A DNA stretch of 64,000 nucleotides, from positions 496,001 to 560,000 of the forward strand of contig JAXLUK010000002.1 in NCBI GenBank assembly GCA_046329555.1, written 5' to 3'. The notes under the pieces are model-generated. The model did not search any database and was not told the origin of the DNA. It saw only the letters and a list, made by a program, of their open reading frames with translations. A program made the translations under genes and the position numbers. Shown here in pieces: positions 8,042-15,769 of the stretch. Numbering within the stretch: the stretch's first letter is position 1; each line of letters begins with the position of its first letter. The DNA is from UBA1941 sp046329555 (lineage in GTDB: Bacteria; Bacteroidota; Bacteroidia; Chitinophagales; LD1).

Positions 8042-9361
8042 TCAGGAAAACAGATGGGTGATGGCGGTATAGTACAAATCACCTACTTCCTGCCAACTGC
8101 AATAAGGCAACTCCCAGGCACCGGTGTACATACGTAGCATTTTGATATTCACCAGCGCCAGAAACAAGGGCAAGGCCACCAGGCTACGCACCGCCCAACT
8201 GCGATGCAACAACCATTGTTGTATCTGGAGCGCCAGCGGCAGGAGCAGGAAGGCATAATACTCAAAAGCAGGTCGATAGCCAAAAGATGTGCCGAACCAC
8301 CAGCATACCCACGAGGCCCATCCGTACCAGCTCAGCATGAAAATACCAGCCATCGCCCTACTGGGCACCGCATCGCGGAATCGCCACCACGCCCACAGGG
8401 CAATGACGGTAACCGGGGCGTAAACCAATAAGCCGGTTCGTGTTCCGAACAAGACACTAATTAACATCGGGTGATTCCAGTTAGAAAATGTTTCTTGTCG
8501 ATAGCTGTACAGGATGTAATGGCCAGAAATGTGATGCCAATACAAAAGCTGCGGAATGAAAGGAATCAGAAACAACACCAAAGCCAGTAGTGCCTGCTCA
8601 TTTTGGAAAAATCCAAAAACTCGTTGTTTGAACGTGGTATTGGGCATGGGATACAGCAATGGATATAGCGCCACCACGGCATTAACCGGCCTGATGAGCG
8701 TAATCATCCCCAGGGTAACACCCAGCAACCCCCACTGCCACCAGCGGCTTTCGCGCAGCCATTGAGGTGTGAGCCAAATCAGCACGGCCAACAAAAAAAA
8801 CGAACAAGGATGCGAATAACCCAGCCGCACCGCGCTGTAGTAAAGCAAATTCGTGCCCGTCCAAAACACCAACGCAGCCAGCACAAAAGCCACCGATGAT
8901 ACCCGACCGCGAAAAGCCAGCCACAGCAACCAAAAGGCCAGCGCCATATACACCCCATTCCCAACAGCCATTGATAGCGGATACAATCCGTGAAATCCAT
9001 CCGTTGGGAAATACTGAGGAAAAGTGTTTGAAATGCCGTGTGCCATCAACCAGAATGGCCATTGCAGCATTGCCACACCACAGGTATATTTCAGGTACAC
9101 CTTGTTCGTACCCGGATAATCAGGCAGGTGCGGATGCCCGTCTACGAAGGTGTTTCTGGGAAAATGCTCGTACCCGCAAACAAAGGTAGCCGGCAGGTAA
9201 GCATAGTACCCTTCCGCATCCCAGGTCAGGTTGTTGTAGAGTCCGTTGTAGTGATTACGGTTCAGCGGCACCCACACCGTAGCGATGGCTACAATGGCCA
9301 CAAAGCTAATTACCAACCAATTAGAAGAACTTTTAGGTATTTTGGCCAGCGGCGGGTTCAT
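8042..9361 (-). CDS. Polytopic membrane protein, GT-C glycosyltransferase-like
   Basis: 439 residues with about ten hydrophobic segments. After the first membrane helix comes the loop motif TWDAEGYYAYLPA, resembling the acidic first-loop motif of GT-C enzymes that use polyprenyl-phosphate sugars (GT39/GT83-like). It is adjacent to a GT-B glycosyltransferase, which fits a role in envelope glycan assembly. The exact family and substrate are inferred. It is divergent from rpmH with about 75 bases between. Confidence 0.65.
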   Translation of the reverse strand: MNPPLAKIPKSSSNWLVISFVAIVAIATVWVPLNRNHYNGLYNNLTWDAEGYYAYLPATFVCGYEHFPRNTFVDGHPHLPDYPGTNKVYLKYTCGVAMLQWPFWLMAHGISNTFPQYFPTDGFHGLYPLSMAVGNGVYMALAFWLLWLAFRGRVSSVAFVLAALVFWTGTNLLYYSAVRLGYSHPCSFFLLAVLIWLTPQWLRESRWWQWGLLGVTLGMITLIRPVNAVVALYPLLYPMPNTTFKQRVFGFFQNEQALLALVLFLIPFIPQLLYWHHISGHYILYSYRQETFSNWNHPMLISVLFGTRTGLLVYAPVTVIALWAWWRFRDAVPSRAMAGIFMLSWYGWASWVCWWFGTSFGYRPAFEYYAFLLLPLALQIQQWLLHRSWAVRSLVALPLFLALVNIKMLRMYTGAWELPYCSWQEVGDLYYTAITHLFS

Positions 9362-9397
9362 GGCTGCAATTTAGGTAGATATTGTGGAAAAAATGTT

Positions 9398-9405
9398 TAA
9401 ATTTG
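9398..9405 (+). promoter_or_regulatory. Bacteroidota -7 box for rpmH-rnpA
   Basis: TAAATTTG is a perfect TAnnTTTG match, 32 bases before the rpmH ATG. Confidence 0.6.
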
Positions 9406-9437
9406 CGTCCCTTTTTGAAAAAGCAAACTAACAAATA

Positions 9438-9593
9438 ATGAAACGGACGTTCCAACCAAGCCGCAGAAAACGCGTGAACAAACACGGTTTCCGCGAGCGC
9501 ATGAAGACGAAAAATGGAAGAAAAGTACTGGCACGCAGAAGAAGCCGCGGACGGGCAAAGCTCTCCGTTTCCAGCGAAACACGCCTTAAGTAA
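9438..9593 (+). CDS. rpmH: Ribosomal protein L34
   Basis: A 51-residue basic protein beginning MKRTFQPSRRKRVNKHGF, continuing RMKTKNGRKVLARRR and ending in a short tail after RGRAKLSVS. This is the classic bL34 sequence, and the length is usual for Bacteroidota. It is part of the large ribosomal subunit. It lies directly before rnpA, the conserved neighbour in nearly all bacteria. Confidence 0.98.
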   Translation: MKRTFQPSRRKRVNKHGFRERMKTKNGRKVLARRRSRGRAKLSVSSETRLK

Positions 9594-9609
9594 GCCCGGC
9601 GGTTCACAG

Positions 9610-9993
9610 TTGTTGCGCTTCTGCAAAGAAGAGCGCCTGTGCAAGCGCACGCTTATGGATACTCTATTCAGCGAGGGTAAAGCCGTTCATACTACGGGCT
9701 TTACCCTCGTTTATTTTTTTACGCCCCTGCCCACCGCCTTCCCCGCCCAAATCGTTTTCAGCGTTCCCAAAAAGAAATTTCCCCGCGCCCACCAGCGCAA
9801 TCGGGTAAAGCGCCTGATGCGCGAAGCCTGGCGCCACCAAAAAGGAGGTTGCTACCAATGGCTGCAGGCCGCCAACCGGCAACTGGCCGTGGCCTGGCTA
9901 TGCAAAGGCAACGAAATTCCTGATTATCAAACCGTTTACAGCGCACTCGAAAAACTGCTGCAGCGCCTGATGAAGCCGGAAACGTTGCATTAA
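9610..9993 (+). CDS. rnpA: Ribonuclease P protein component
   Basis: 127 residues when read from TTG at 9610 (or TTG at 9613). Family motifs are FCKEERLCKRTLMDTLF at the start and the RNA-binding RNR block in AHQRNRVKRLMREAWR. It is the protein cofactor of RNase P for tRNA 5' processing. The only in-frame ATG (9514) lies 80 bases inside rpmH in another frame and would add 32 residues unlike the family, so a TTG start is preferred, though an overlapping start as in Thermus cannot be excluded. Confidence 0.9.
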   Translation: MLRFCKEERLCKRTLMDTLFSEGKAVHTTGFTLVYFFTPLPTAFPAQIVFSVPKKKFPRAHQRNRVKRLMREAWRHQKGGCYQWLQAANRQLAVAWLCKGNEIPDYQTVYSALEKLLQRLMKPETLH

Positions 9994-10051
9994 CAACGGC
10001 CCCGCAACATATCCCGTCTTTTTGCGTAATTGGAGGTACAATTAATTCCCG

Positions 10052-10867
10052 ATGAAACGCATACTTCCCATCATATTGGTCGCGCTGACGGTAACTGCCC
10101 AGGCGCAAAAAATCAAAATCACCACCTCCCTGGCCGAAGCTGTGGCGCATCCGCAAAGTGTGGTGGTGCTGGAGGTGAAAGGTCAGGGGTTAACCGCACT
10201 GCCCGAAGCCATTGCGCAATGCACCAATCTCGAGAAAATTGATCTAAGCAACAACGCCCTCACCAGTTTTCCTGCTGAACTGTTGCAACTACCTAAGCTG
10301 AAAATTGTGATGATGAGCAGCAATCAACTAACCACCTTGCCCGCCGCCATCAGCAGCATGAAAAGTTTGATGCAAATCAGACTGGATATGAATCCGTTTC
10401 TCAATCCCAATGTAGAGTTAAAGAAACTGGCTGCGTGTCCAAACCTCGAATCGCTCAACTTTAGCGCCAATAAAGTAAGTGTGTTTCCGGCCGAGTTATT
10501 ACAGATGAAGAAATTGACCGAATTAGATTTAGGGTATGGCTCCATCAAGACGTTGCCCAACGATATTCACCAAATGACTGCATTGAAGCGGTTAGTATTG
10601 GCGAAGAACCAACTGGTGGCGTTGCCCGCCAATTTTTTCAAATTAGAGAAATTAGAAAATCTCGATTTGAGTTATAACAATTTTCAATCGCTGCAAACCG
10701 ATTTTACCGCCCTGCCCAATTTAGAGGTATTGGATGTGAGTTTTAACAAACTGCTGGCCGCGATGCCGGCGTGCAAGCACATTCGGTATATTAATATTAC
10801 CAAGACCCGATTGAATGCGGAAAAATTAAAATGGGATTTGGGCGAATATGCCACCATTCTGATGTAG
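10052..10867 (+). CDS. Secreted leucine-rich repeat protein
   Basis: 271 residues with a signal peptide (1-19, ending TAQAQ) and about eight LRR units of the L-x2-L-x-L-x2-N-x-L type, for example LEKIDLSNNALTSFPAELLQ near residue 60 and LENLDLSYNNFQSL near residue 200. It is probably exported to the periplasm or outer membrane. The binding partner is unknown. There is no C-terminal T9SS domain. Confidence 0.8.
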   Translation: MKRILPIILVALTVTAQAQKIKITTSLAEAVAHPQSVVVLEVKGQGLTALPEAIAQCTNLEKIDLSNNALTSFPAELLQLPKLKIVMMSSNQLTTLPAAISSMKSLMQIRLDMNPFLNPNVELKKLAACPNLESLNFSANKVSVFPAELLQMKKLTELDLGYGSIKTLPNDIHQMTALKRLVLAKNQLVALPANFFKLEKLENLDLSYNNFQSLQTDFTALPNLEVLDVSFNKLLAAMPACKHIRYINITKTRLNAEKLKWDLGEYATILM

Positions 10868-11013
10868 GTTTATATTTTGAAAGCAATGGGATGAACGCAT
10901 AGCCCATCCGAAGTTTACGCCGCTGAAATCATCGTAATCATTTTATGCTGTAATACCTCCGGCACCAGCAGCAATTGCTGATTTGCAATTTGAAATTTAC
11001 TATGATTAATTAT

Positions 11014-11128
11014 GGCGGCCGCCGCCCGGCTTCGTGCCTCGCCGCATGCGGCGCCGTGTGCTCCGCTTGTAGTCCTCGCCGCCTTAATGGCGGCTGCGGG
11101 CTACCGCTTCGCCCACTGCCGCGGTGGG
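11014..11128 (+). repeat. GC-rich intergenic repeat, copy 1 (left edge of island 1)
   Basis: A very GC-rich block starting GGCGGCCGCCGCC and holding several short inverted repeats. Its reverse complement shares long blocks with 59449-59624, such as CGCGGCAGTGGGCGAAGCGG and the segment around GGACTACAAGCGGAGCACA. Looser relatives lie at 21188-21360 and 50522-50645. No coding function is supported. The rest of 10868-11013 shows nothing clear. Confidence 0.75.
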
Positions 11129-11154
11129 AAAATGGCGCAAGTACGGCATGGCCC

Positions 11155-11223
11155 AAACACTTACGATATTTCCAACACCATTAACCCCAAATGGCGCTAC
11201 ATGATCCAATATCGTAAGTGTTT
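11155..11223 (+). repeat. Dispersed hairpin repeat, copy 1
   Basis: A perfect 16-bp stem (AAACACTTACGATATT with its complement at 11208-11223) and a 37-base loop, followed by a T run. The reverse complement of this element recurs at 59353-59421 with only two differences in the loop. A related stem is at 62188-62246. In island 2 the copy directly follows the integrase, where it could act as its terminator. Confidence 0.85.
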
Positions 11224-11319
11224 TTTGTTTAGGCCTTTCATTTTGCTTCCTCCGCAGTTATGCGCTGTTCTAAATAATTGAATTGCCCAACCACTATTTA
11301 AAAGCTTAACACATTTTAC

Positions 11320-11445
11320 GAATTGGATATACGCATTGCATCTATCCAGCCACTACAATTTTCAGCAGATTGATTTTCAATATTGTTTTAAAAAATAGAT
11401 ACATTAGCCATAGGCGCGGAGTTGCGTCTATTTTAGAGTTAGCGG
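11320..11445 (+). other. attI-like leader of cassette array 1 (integrase absent)
   Basis: 126 bases that match the reverse complement of 57886-58011 without gaps at about 110 positions (hand count). Both end in GAGTTAGCGG, and the sequences become unrelated immediately afterwards, as expected at an integron attI crossover point. A -7-like box (TATTTTAG, 11429-11436) sits just before the core and could be a cassette promoter. No integrase remains between this leader and the hairpin at 11155-11223. The attI role is inferred from position and divergence point. Confidence 0.6.
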
Positions 11446-11489
11446 TCATTCTAATGGACGACCATCACATCAACAAACAGCAGGGACAA

Positions 11490-12104
11490 ATGACTAAACC
11501 AACAATTATAATTAGACAGGCAAATCTTGACGACAGCGAACAGTTGACAGACTTCCGAATTTCACAATTTAAGACGGCAAAAGAATTTGAGTTATTAGGA
11601 ACTAAAGACTTCTCATCTCAGTATGGTAACGTTTGGGTTGCGACAAGAGACAGCGAAATAATTTCCACAATGCAAGCTGAAATTTTGGCAAACATTTATT
11701 TACTAAACTCAAAAGTAAATTGCTTATTGCCTGATAATTTTCTAACTTTTGACACACTCTATTTAAGTAAAGGGGCGACAAAGAAAGAGTATAGAAATAC
11801 GGGACTAAACAGTTTGCTACGACTTTATATTCTTCAATCTATTATTGACACAACATCAATAAAATCATTGTCAGGTATTGCATACGAAAATGCACCACGA
11901 CTAAACTTATTGCTCCGACTTGGTTACGAATTTGCAGAAATTTCAGATTGGGACAGTTCGGTTTTTAAACCAATTGGCAAAGTGTTCTTATTACGCTTGG
12001 ACAGAGACAACTTTAATTCTGCTATAACCGAAATCAAAACTGAAACGGAGAGTTTATATCAACATTTCAATTTTGAAATAAAAACAACGCAACATTTATG
12101 CTGA
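11490..12104 (+). CDS. GNAT-like N-acyltransferase (cassette gene)
   Basis: 204 residues from ATG 11490 (an earlier in-frame ATG at 11454 is possible). The start IIIRQANLDDSEQLTDFRI is typical of GNAT acetyltransferases. A middle segment (LYLSKGATKKEYRNTGLNSLL) resembles the acetyl-CoA-binding loop, and AYENAPRLNLLLRLGYEFAEI is like the N-x-x-(A)-x-x-L-Y-x-x-x-GF end motif. The substrate is unknown. It is AT-rich compared with core genes. It is the first gene after the attI-like leader and overlaps the next gene by seven bases, so the pair is probably one two-gene cassette. Confidence 0.65.
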   Translation: MTKPTIIIRQANLDDSEQLTDFRISQFKTAKEFELLGTKDFSSQYGNVWVATRDSEIISTMQAEILANIYLLNSKVNCLLPDNFLTFDTLYLSKGATKKEYRNTGLNSLLRLYILQSIIDTTSIKSLSGIAYENAPRLNLLLRLGYEFAEISDWDSSVFKPIGKVFLLRLDRDNFNSAITEIKTETESLYQHFNFEIKTTQHLC

Positions 12105-12394
12105 CAATAATTTCAACCTTGACAATAGTTGTATCTTTAACAACAAAGTTCATTGGCTATCCCGACCAAATTAGGTTAATATTAAAAGAAAAGCGGGCGA
12201 ACAATATTTCACTTTGGCTTAACTCTCTTGGTGCTTTATCATACGGACTATTCACTTTACACGGTTATTTAATCAAGGACTGGGTTACAGTTTTTGCACA
12301 AATTTTTGGGGTGTTTTTTTGCCTCATACTTGTATTTTTGACACTTAAATATAGAAAGACGAACAATGACGAAGAGAAAAGAACGAACCGCTAA
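12098..12394 (+). CDS. SemiSWEET-like small membrane transporter (cassette gene)
   Basis: 98 residues with three transmembrane segments (about 3-20, 38-57, 62-85), the topology of SemiSWEET half-transporters. GYPDQIRLILKEKRANNISLWL matches the PQ-loop signature (P-x-Q-I, then K-x-N-x-x-S-L). The family moves sugars or related small molecules as homodimers. The start overlaps the GNAT gene, and the TAA stop falls inside the R''-like core CGCTAAC of the following attC-like site. A tail of charged residues follows the third helix. Confidence 0.7.
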   Translation: MLTIISTLTIVVSLTTKFIGYPDQIRLILKEKRANNISLWLNSLGALSYGLFTLHGYLIKDWVTVFAQIFGVFFCLILVFLTLKYRKTNNDEEKRTNR

Positions 12395-12515
12395 CAGCAC
12401 ATTTGCAATAGGCGGGGTTTCGTGCTCCGCAGACAGTTTAGTGGTAGCACAAAGTTTTTTGCTCCGCATAAACATTGGTGGTAAAAATCCCGCCCATCGC
12501 AAATCTGCAAACCGT
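12388..12515 (+). repeat. attC-like site after GNAT-SemiSWEET cassette, interrupted by an IS
   Basis: It begins with CCGCTAACAGC. The arms GCACATTTGCAATAGGCGGG and, near 12490-12510, CCCGCCCATCGCAAAT pair imperfectly. The second core (ACGTTAGCGGT, 14256-14266) lies beyond an IS1182-like element that entered at the ACCG/TTAGCG junction. The architecture (TAAC core, long imperfect stem, GTTA core, just after a gene) resembles an integron attC site. Confidence 0.6.
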
Positions 12516-14255
12516 CAGGATGTGAAATAACCCTGTTTAATTCTGCTTTCGACTTAAATTCACTCCTAATTTCCTGCTAAATCAAAATATAGCCGATTAC
12601 AGCCGCGTTAAATTTTAGGCTGCTAATTTAACTCAAAAAATAAATTACTCTGTAATGGGCTTCAAATCGCCCTGTTTTGAAGACAAAACAGCTATCCTTT
12701 TATAATTCGCTGAGTTTTTTAATTTTTTCATTGTCTAATTCATCATCAAACCCGAGGATGTTGATGGTGCGTTTGATGTTATACACCAAATTAAACTGTG
12801 TTCGCCATTTACTTTCTCTCTTCCCTTTAGGTTGGTGTAGTAATAGCCCCACTTTCGTTTAATGGAACCAAAGACGTGTTCATTTAGTTCTTGCCGTTTT
12901 CGGTAGGTGGCGTAGTTCTTTTGGTAACGTTTGGCGTTTTCTTCAACCACCCCGGCAAACTCGCTTCTTTCTATCTCTCTGCCGCCCTCACGGCCGGTAC
13001 AGAGGTGTTTGGCTGGGCAATCTTTACAATCGGGTGTTCGATACTTTTTAAACCGGTAAGGCGTATAATTTAGCCGTTTAACGTGCCAGGTGCCTTGAGT
13101 GCGTAAAATACTTCCTTGGGGACACCGGTAGGTATCGGTGCGTTTGTTGTATTTAAACTGGGTAATGAGGTACGCTGGGGTTGTGCCATGGTCGTTGCTG
13201 TTCACTAACTCCTGCTGCGCGCAGATGGTGGTGATACCTGCATCCTTACACTGCTGCAATCTTCTTCAGATGCGCCAGATGGTGGTGATGTTGCAATTGC
13301 CGGGCATTTAGCCCTTATCACTGGTCACCAACAGATCTTCTTCAGATAGGTTGATTTTAGCCTCCAGTGCGATATCGTAAAGGGCATTGCGGTCGTTGCG
13401 ATTGATGGTGTGGGTAACCACAATCAGTTTGTGTTTTTCATCAACAGCGGCCTGCATATTATAGCACACCTCAACTACCTGCCCCTGTACCAGCAAGGCT
13501 CGCGCATCGGCATCGGTGGTGCTGATTTGGGGTTCACCGCTTTGTTCTAATTGTTCGGCCAGCGCCTCGTAACGGATTTTATTTTCTGCCAGTCGTTTGA
13601 GTTTGGCGTGGATGTCATTCACGGAAAACTTCACCTTTGTCGTTTTCATCTAAGGCAGCCAGGTATTCATTGGTCTTTTCTTCGATATACAGTAAATGCC
13701 GTTCAATCTTTTTAGGGTTGTAGTTGTTTTTCTTGCTGTTATGGGCACGCACCTTGGTGCCATCCACGGTTACATGCTTACCAGAAACGAGATCGGCTTC
13801 CTTTAGAAACAGAACGAACAACTTAAACGTGTTGCGCAAGGCGCGGCTATTGAGTTTTCGAAAATCAGCAATAGAGTGATAGTTAGGAAAGAGGTATCCG
13901 GTGAGCCATTGCAGCTCCAGATTACGAAAGCATTCGCGGTCAAGCTTGCGACTACTGCGAATACCGTTAAGGTAACCGTACAAATAAATCTTAAGGAATA
14001 ATTTGGGATGAAAAGGCGGACGGCCTTCCTCTTTCAAAACCACCTCCTGATACCCCAATTGTGATAAATCCAATTTCTCTACAAAGGCATCAATAAACCG
14101 CACCGGATTATCAGCCTCTATCTGATCTTCCAGACTGGAAACGGTCATTTGCAGCCGATTACTTCCCTGTACGTAATTCATGCCGACAATCAGCAGAAAT
14201 CATGCCTTAAGCCGTATTATGGAAAACTATTTTTTTGAGGTAGATTCACAGTCTG
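12516..14255 (-). mobile_element. IS1182-like element, copy 1 (degenerate)
   Basis: About 1.74 kb, over 90% alike by eye to the intact copy at 54279-55986. The ends are imperfect inverted repeats starting CAG (CAGGATGTGAAATAACC and CAGACTGTGAATCTACC). The flanks CCGT (12512-12515) and ACGT (14256-14259) are a near-match to a 4-bp duplication. It is inserted in the core of an attC-like site, with its transposase opposite to the cassette genes. Confidence 0.8.
12630..14181 (-). pseudogene. IS1182-family transposase, broken
   Basis: Compared with the 511-residue intact copy, the frame is broken at three or more places. An extra base near 13625 shifts the frame after residue 185 (GEVFRE instead of GEVSVNDI). 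A stop and an insertion of about 35 bases lie near 13260-13320, where TSDKGYHNAR should be. A further frameshift occurs near 12785 in the C-terminal part. The DDE regions are recognisable but no functional protein can be made. The C-terminal boundary is approximate. Confidence 0.85.
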
Positions 14256-14304
14256 ACGTTAGCGGTAAGCTTTTGACGACCGTGCAAACACAAACAAACA
14301 AGCA

Positions 14305-15027
14305 ATGAATGACCGTTCAAATCCAATACTTCCCAAACCCGAACTTGAGGCTGACATCTACTACTTGACTGAAAAGGAAGGCGGACGAAAAACAGCAGTG
14401 GCGACAGCGTATCGTGGACAGTTTTATTATGATGGTCATGATTGGGATGCACCGCAACAGTTTTTAGATAAAGAGTGGTGTGAACCAGGCGACACGGTTA
14501 AAGTTCTCTTGCAGACATTAAGCCCCGACTTTCATTGCGGAAAATTTTTTGTAGGTAAAGAGTTTGAAGTTAGAGAAGGTTCAAAGACTGTTGGTAGAGG
14601 AAAAATTACCAAAGTGCTCCGACAGGACTTCAATTATTGGGACGGTGCGACCTTTGTGAAAAATCTTGACAAAAGTATTTTACCGTATTCCGACCCTGAC
14701 GACTTATTAGGTTATCGCATTGACTTTGATGGCTTGCTTCCTGACGAGGACAACAAAATAATTGCAGACGACTTAGAGTTTGTTATGACAGGCAACCTTG
14801 ACTGTATGATGATTGTAAATGCAAAAGCAACGACAAGAGCTTTAAGAGATGTTGCTGCGTATGTGGTTGACAGATGGAAAAATCATTTGGCCACAAGCAA
14901 TCAACTTTACAAAATTGACTATGCGACACGAACAAATCTCAAAGGTGAACTTGAAATGGATTACCTTACTTTGACTTTTGCGACATGGCAAAAAATTTAT
15001 TTAACGGGACAAATAGTTGTAAGATAA
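14305..15027 (+). CDS. EF-Tu domain III-like protein (cassette gene)
   Basis: 240 residues. Residues ~14-105 resemble the C-terminal beta-barrel of elongation factor Tu: ADIYYLTEKEGGRKT, then YRGQFYYDG, then CEPGDTVKVLL, and finally a segment ending EGSKTVGRGKITKVL, all in EF-Tu order and spacing, but with no GTPase domain. Residues ~110-240 are not recognised. It could be a decoy, a binding module or an immunity protein; the function is unknown. The ATG lies 40 bases after a GTTAGCGG core, which is consistent with a cassette gene. Confidence 0.6.
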   Translation: MNDRSNPILPKPELEADIYYLTEKEGGRKTAVATAYRGQFYYDGHDWDAPQQFLDKEWCEPGDTVKVLLQTLSPDFHCGKFFVGKEFEVREGSKTVGRGKITKVLRQDFNYWDGATFVKNLDKSILPYSDPDDLLGYRIDFDGLLPDEDNKIIADDLEFVMTGNLDCMMIVNAKATTRALRDVAAYVVDRWKNHLATSNQLYKIDYATRTNLKGELEMDYLTLTFATWQKIYLTGQIVVR

Positions 15028-15079
15028 TGACTGCAAAACTCGACACGACATCTTCGGATGGACAGTAAGCCCCCCCCCC

Positions 15080-15135
15080 CATCTCGCGCGGGTCTTAGGC
15101 ACTCCCTCGGGTTTTACGGTTCCAAACGTTAGTGG
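15080..15135 (+). repeat. Structured repeat block A fused to attC-like core
   Basis: It starts CATCTCGCGCGGGTCTTAGG and ends at GGTTCC, directly joined to AAACGTTAGTGG, a GTTA core before the pentapeptide gene. The 5' half of the expected attC-like site seems to have been replaced. An 11-base C run (15070-15080) abuts it. Related blocks are at 15736, 17208, 18562, 19911 and (reversed) 51600-51706. Confidence 0.6.
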
Positions 15136-15160
15136 CAAGTGTAATAAGACACCGTTTCAA

Positions 15161-15724
15161 ATGACAGAAACATACATACAAGACAAAACTTTTGACCGAA
15201 ACGATACGCTGACAAAAGGTGAATACGAAAACTGCATTTTCAACAGTTGCGACTTTGCGGACAGCGACCTTTCAGAATTTAAGTTTATATACTGCACGTT
15301 TAACGGTTGTAATTTCAGTTTGACAAAACTCAACAAAACAGCATTTCGGGACGTAAAATTCAAAGACTGCAAAATGTTGGGACTTCGCTTTGACACTTGC
15401 AACGAGTTTGGACTTTCTTTTTCGTTTGACAGCTGCCAACTCAACCATTCTTCATTTTATAAGACAAAAATCAAAAAGACAGTTTTCAAAAATTCGCAGT
15501 TACAAGAAACTGACTTTGCAGAAGCTGACTTGACAAGTTCCGTGTTTGACAACTGTAATTTGACTCAAGCCGTTTTTGACCATACGACACTTGAAAAAGT
15601 CGACTTTCGGACTTCTTACAATTATTCTATTGACCCAGAAATTAACCGAATTAAGAAAGCAAGATTTTCTATTTTAGGCGTATCGGGACTTTTAGACAAA
15701 TACGATATTGACATAGAAAAATGA
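15161..15724 (+). CDS. Pentapeptide-repeat protein (cassette gene)
   Basis: 187 residues built mostly of A(D/N)LXX-type five-residue repeats: CIFNSCDFADSDLSEFKF, CTFNGCNFS, then TDFAEADLTSSVFDNCNLTQ, giving a right-handed quadrilateral beta-helix. The C-terminal LLDKYDIDIE tail is common in the Qnr/McbG-like branch. Some relatives protect DNA gyrase by mimicking DNA, but that role is not shown here. It follows a GTTA core by about 25 bases and points the same way as its neighbours. Confidence 0.8.
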   Translation: MTETYIQDKTFDRNDTLTKGEYENCIFNSCDFADSDLSEFKFIYCTFNGCNFSLTKLNKTAFRDVKFKDCKMLGLRFDTCNEFGLSFSFDSCQLNHSSFYKTKIKKTVFKNSQLQETDFAEADLTSSVFDNCNLTQAVFDHTTLEKVDFRTSYNYSIDPEINRIKKARFSILGVSGLLDKYDIDIEK

Positions 15725-15735
15725 CACCAAGAACC

Positions 15736-15768
15736 CATCTCGTGCGGGTCTTAGGCACTCCCGCGAGC
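15736..15768 (+). repeat. Structured repeat block B (left flank of IS4-like element)
   Basis: CATCTCGTGCGGGTCTTAGG followed by CACTCCCGCGAG, a short version of the block family. It directly precedes the terminal inverted repeat of the IS4-like element. On the far side of that element block C starts with CTCGCGCGGGTCTTAAGC, so the element sits between two repeat copies. Confidence 0.6.
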
Positions 15769-15769
15769 T

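Noticed and set aside
10916..10990. Minus-strand fragment reading QIANQQLLLVPEVLQHKMITM with a stop shortly after
   Set aside because: Looks protein-like but is only about 25 codons with no upstream continuation; it could be a decayed gene end, too little to call.
11012..11281. Arg/Ala-rich frames in the GC-rich block
   Set aside because: Composition artefact of the GC-rich repeat; the same holds for the frames at 21117-21429, 50470-50691 and 59367-59627.
15070..15080. Run of 11 C as a phase-variation tract
   Set aside because: It is not inside a reading frame or obvious promoter; may be a sequencing or assembly weak point.
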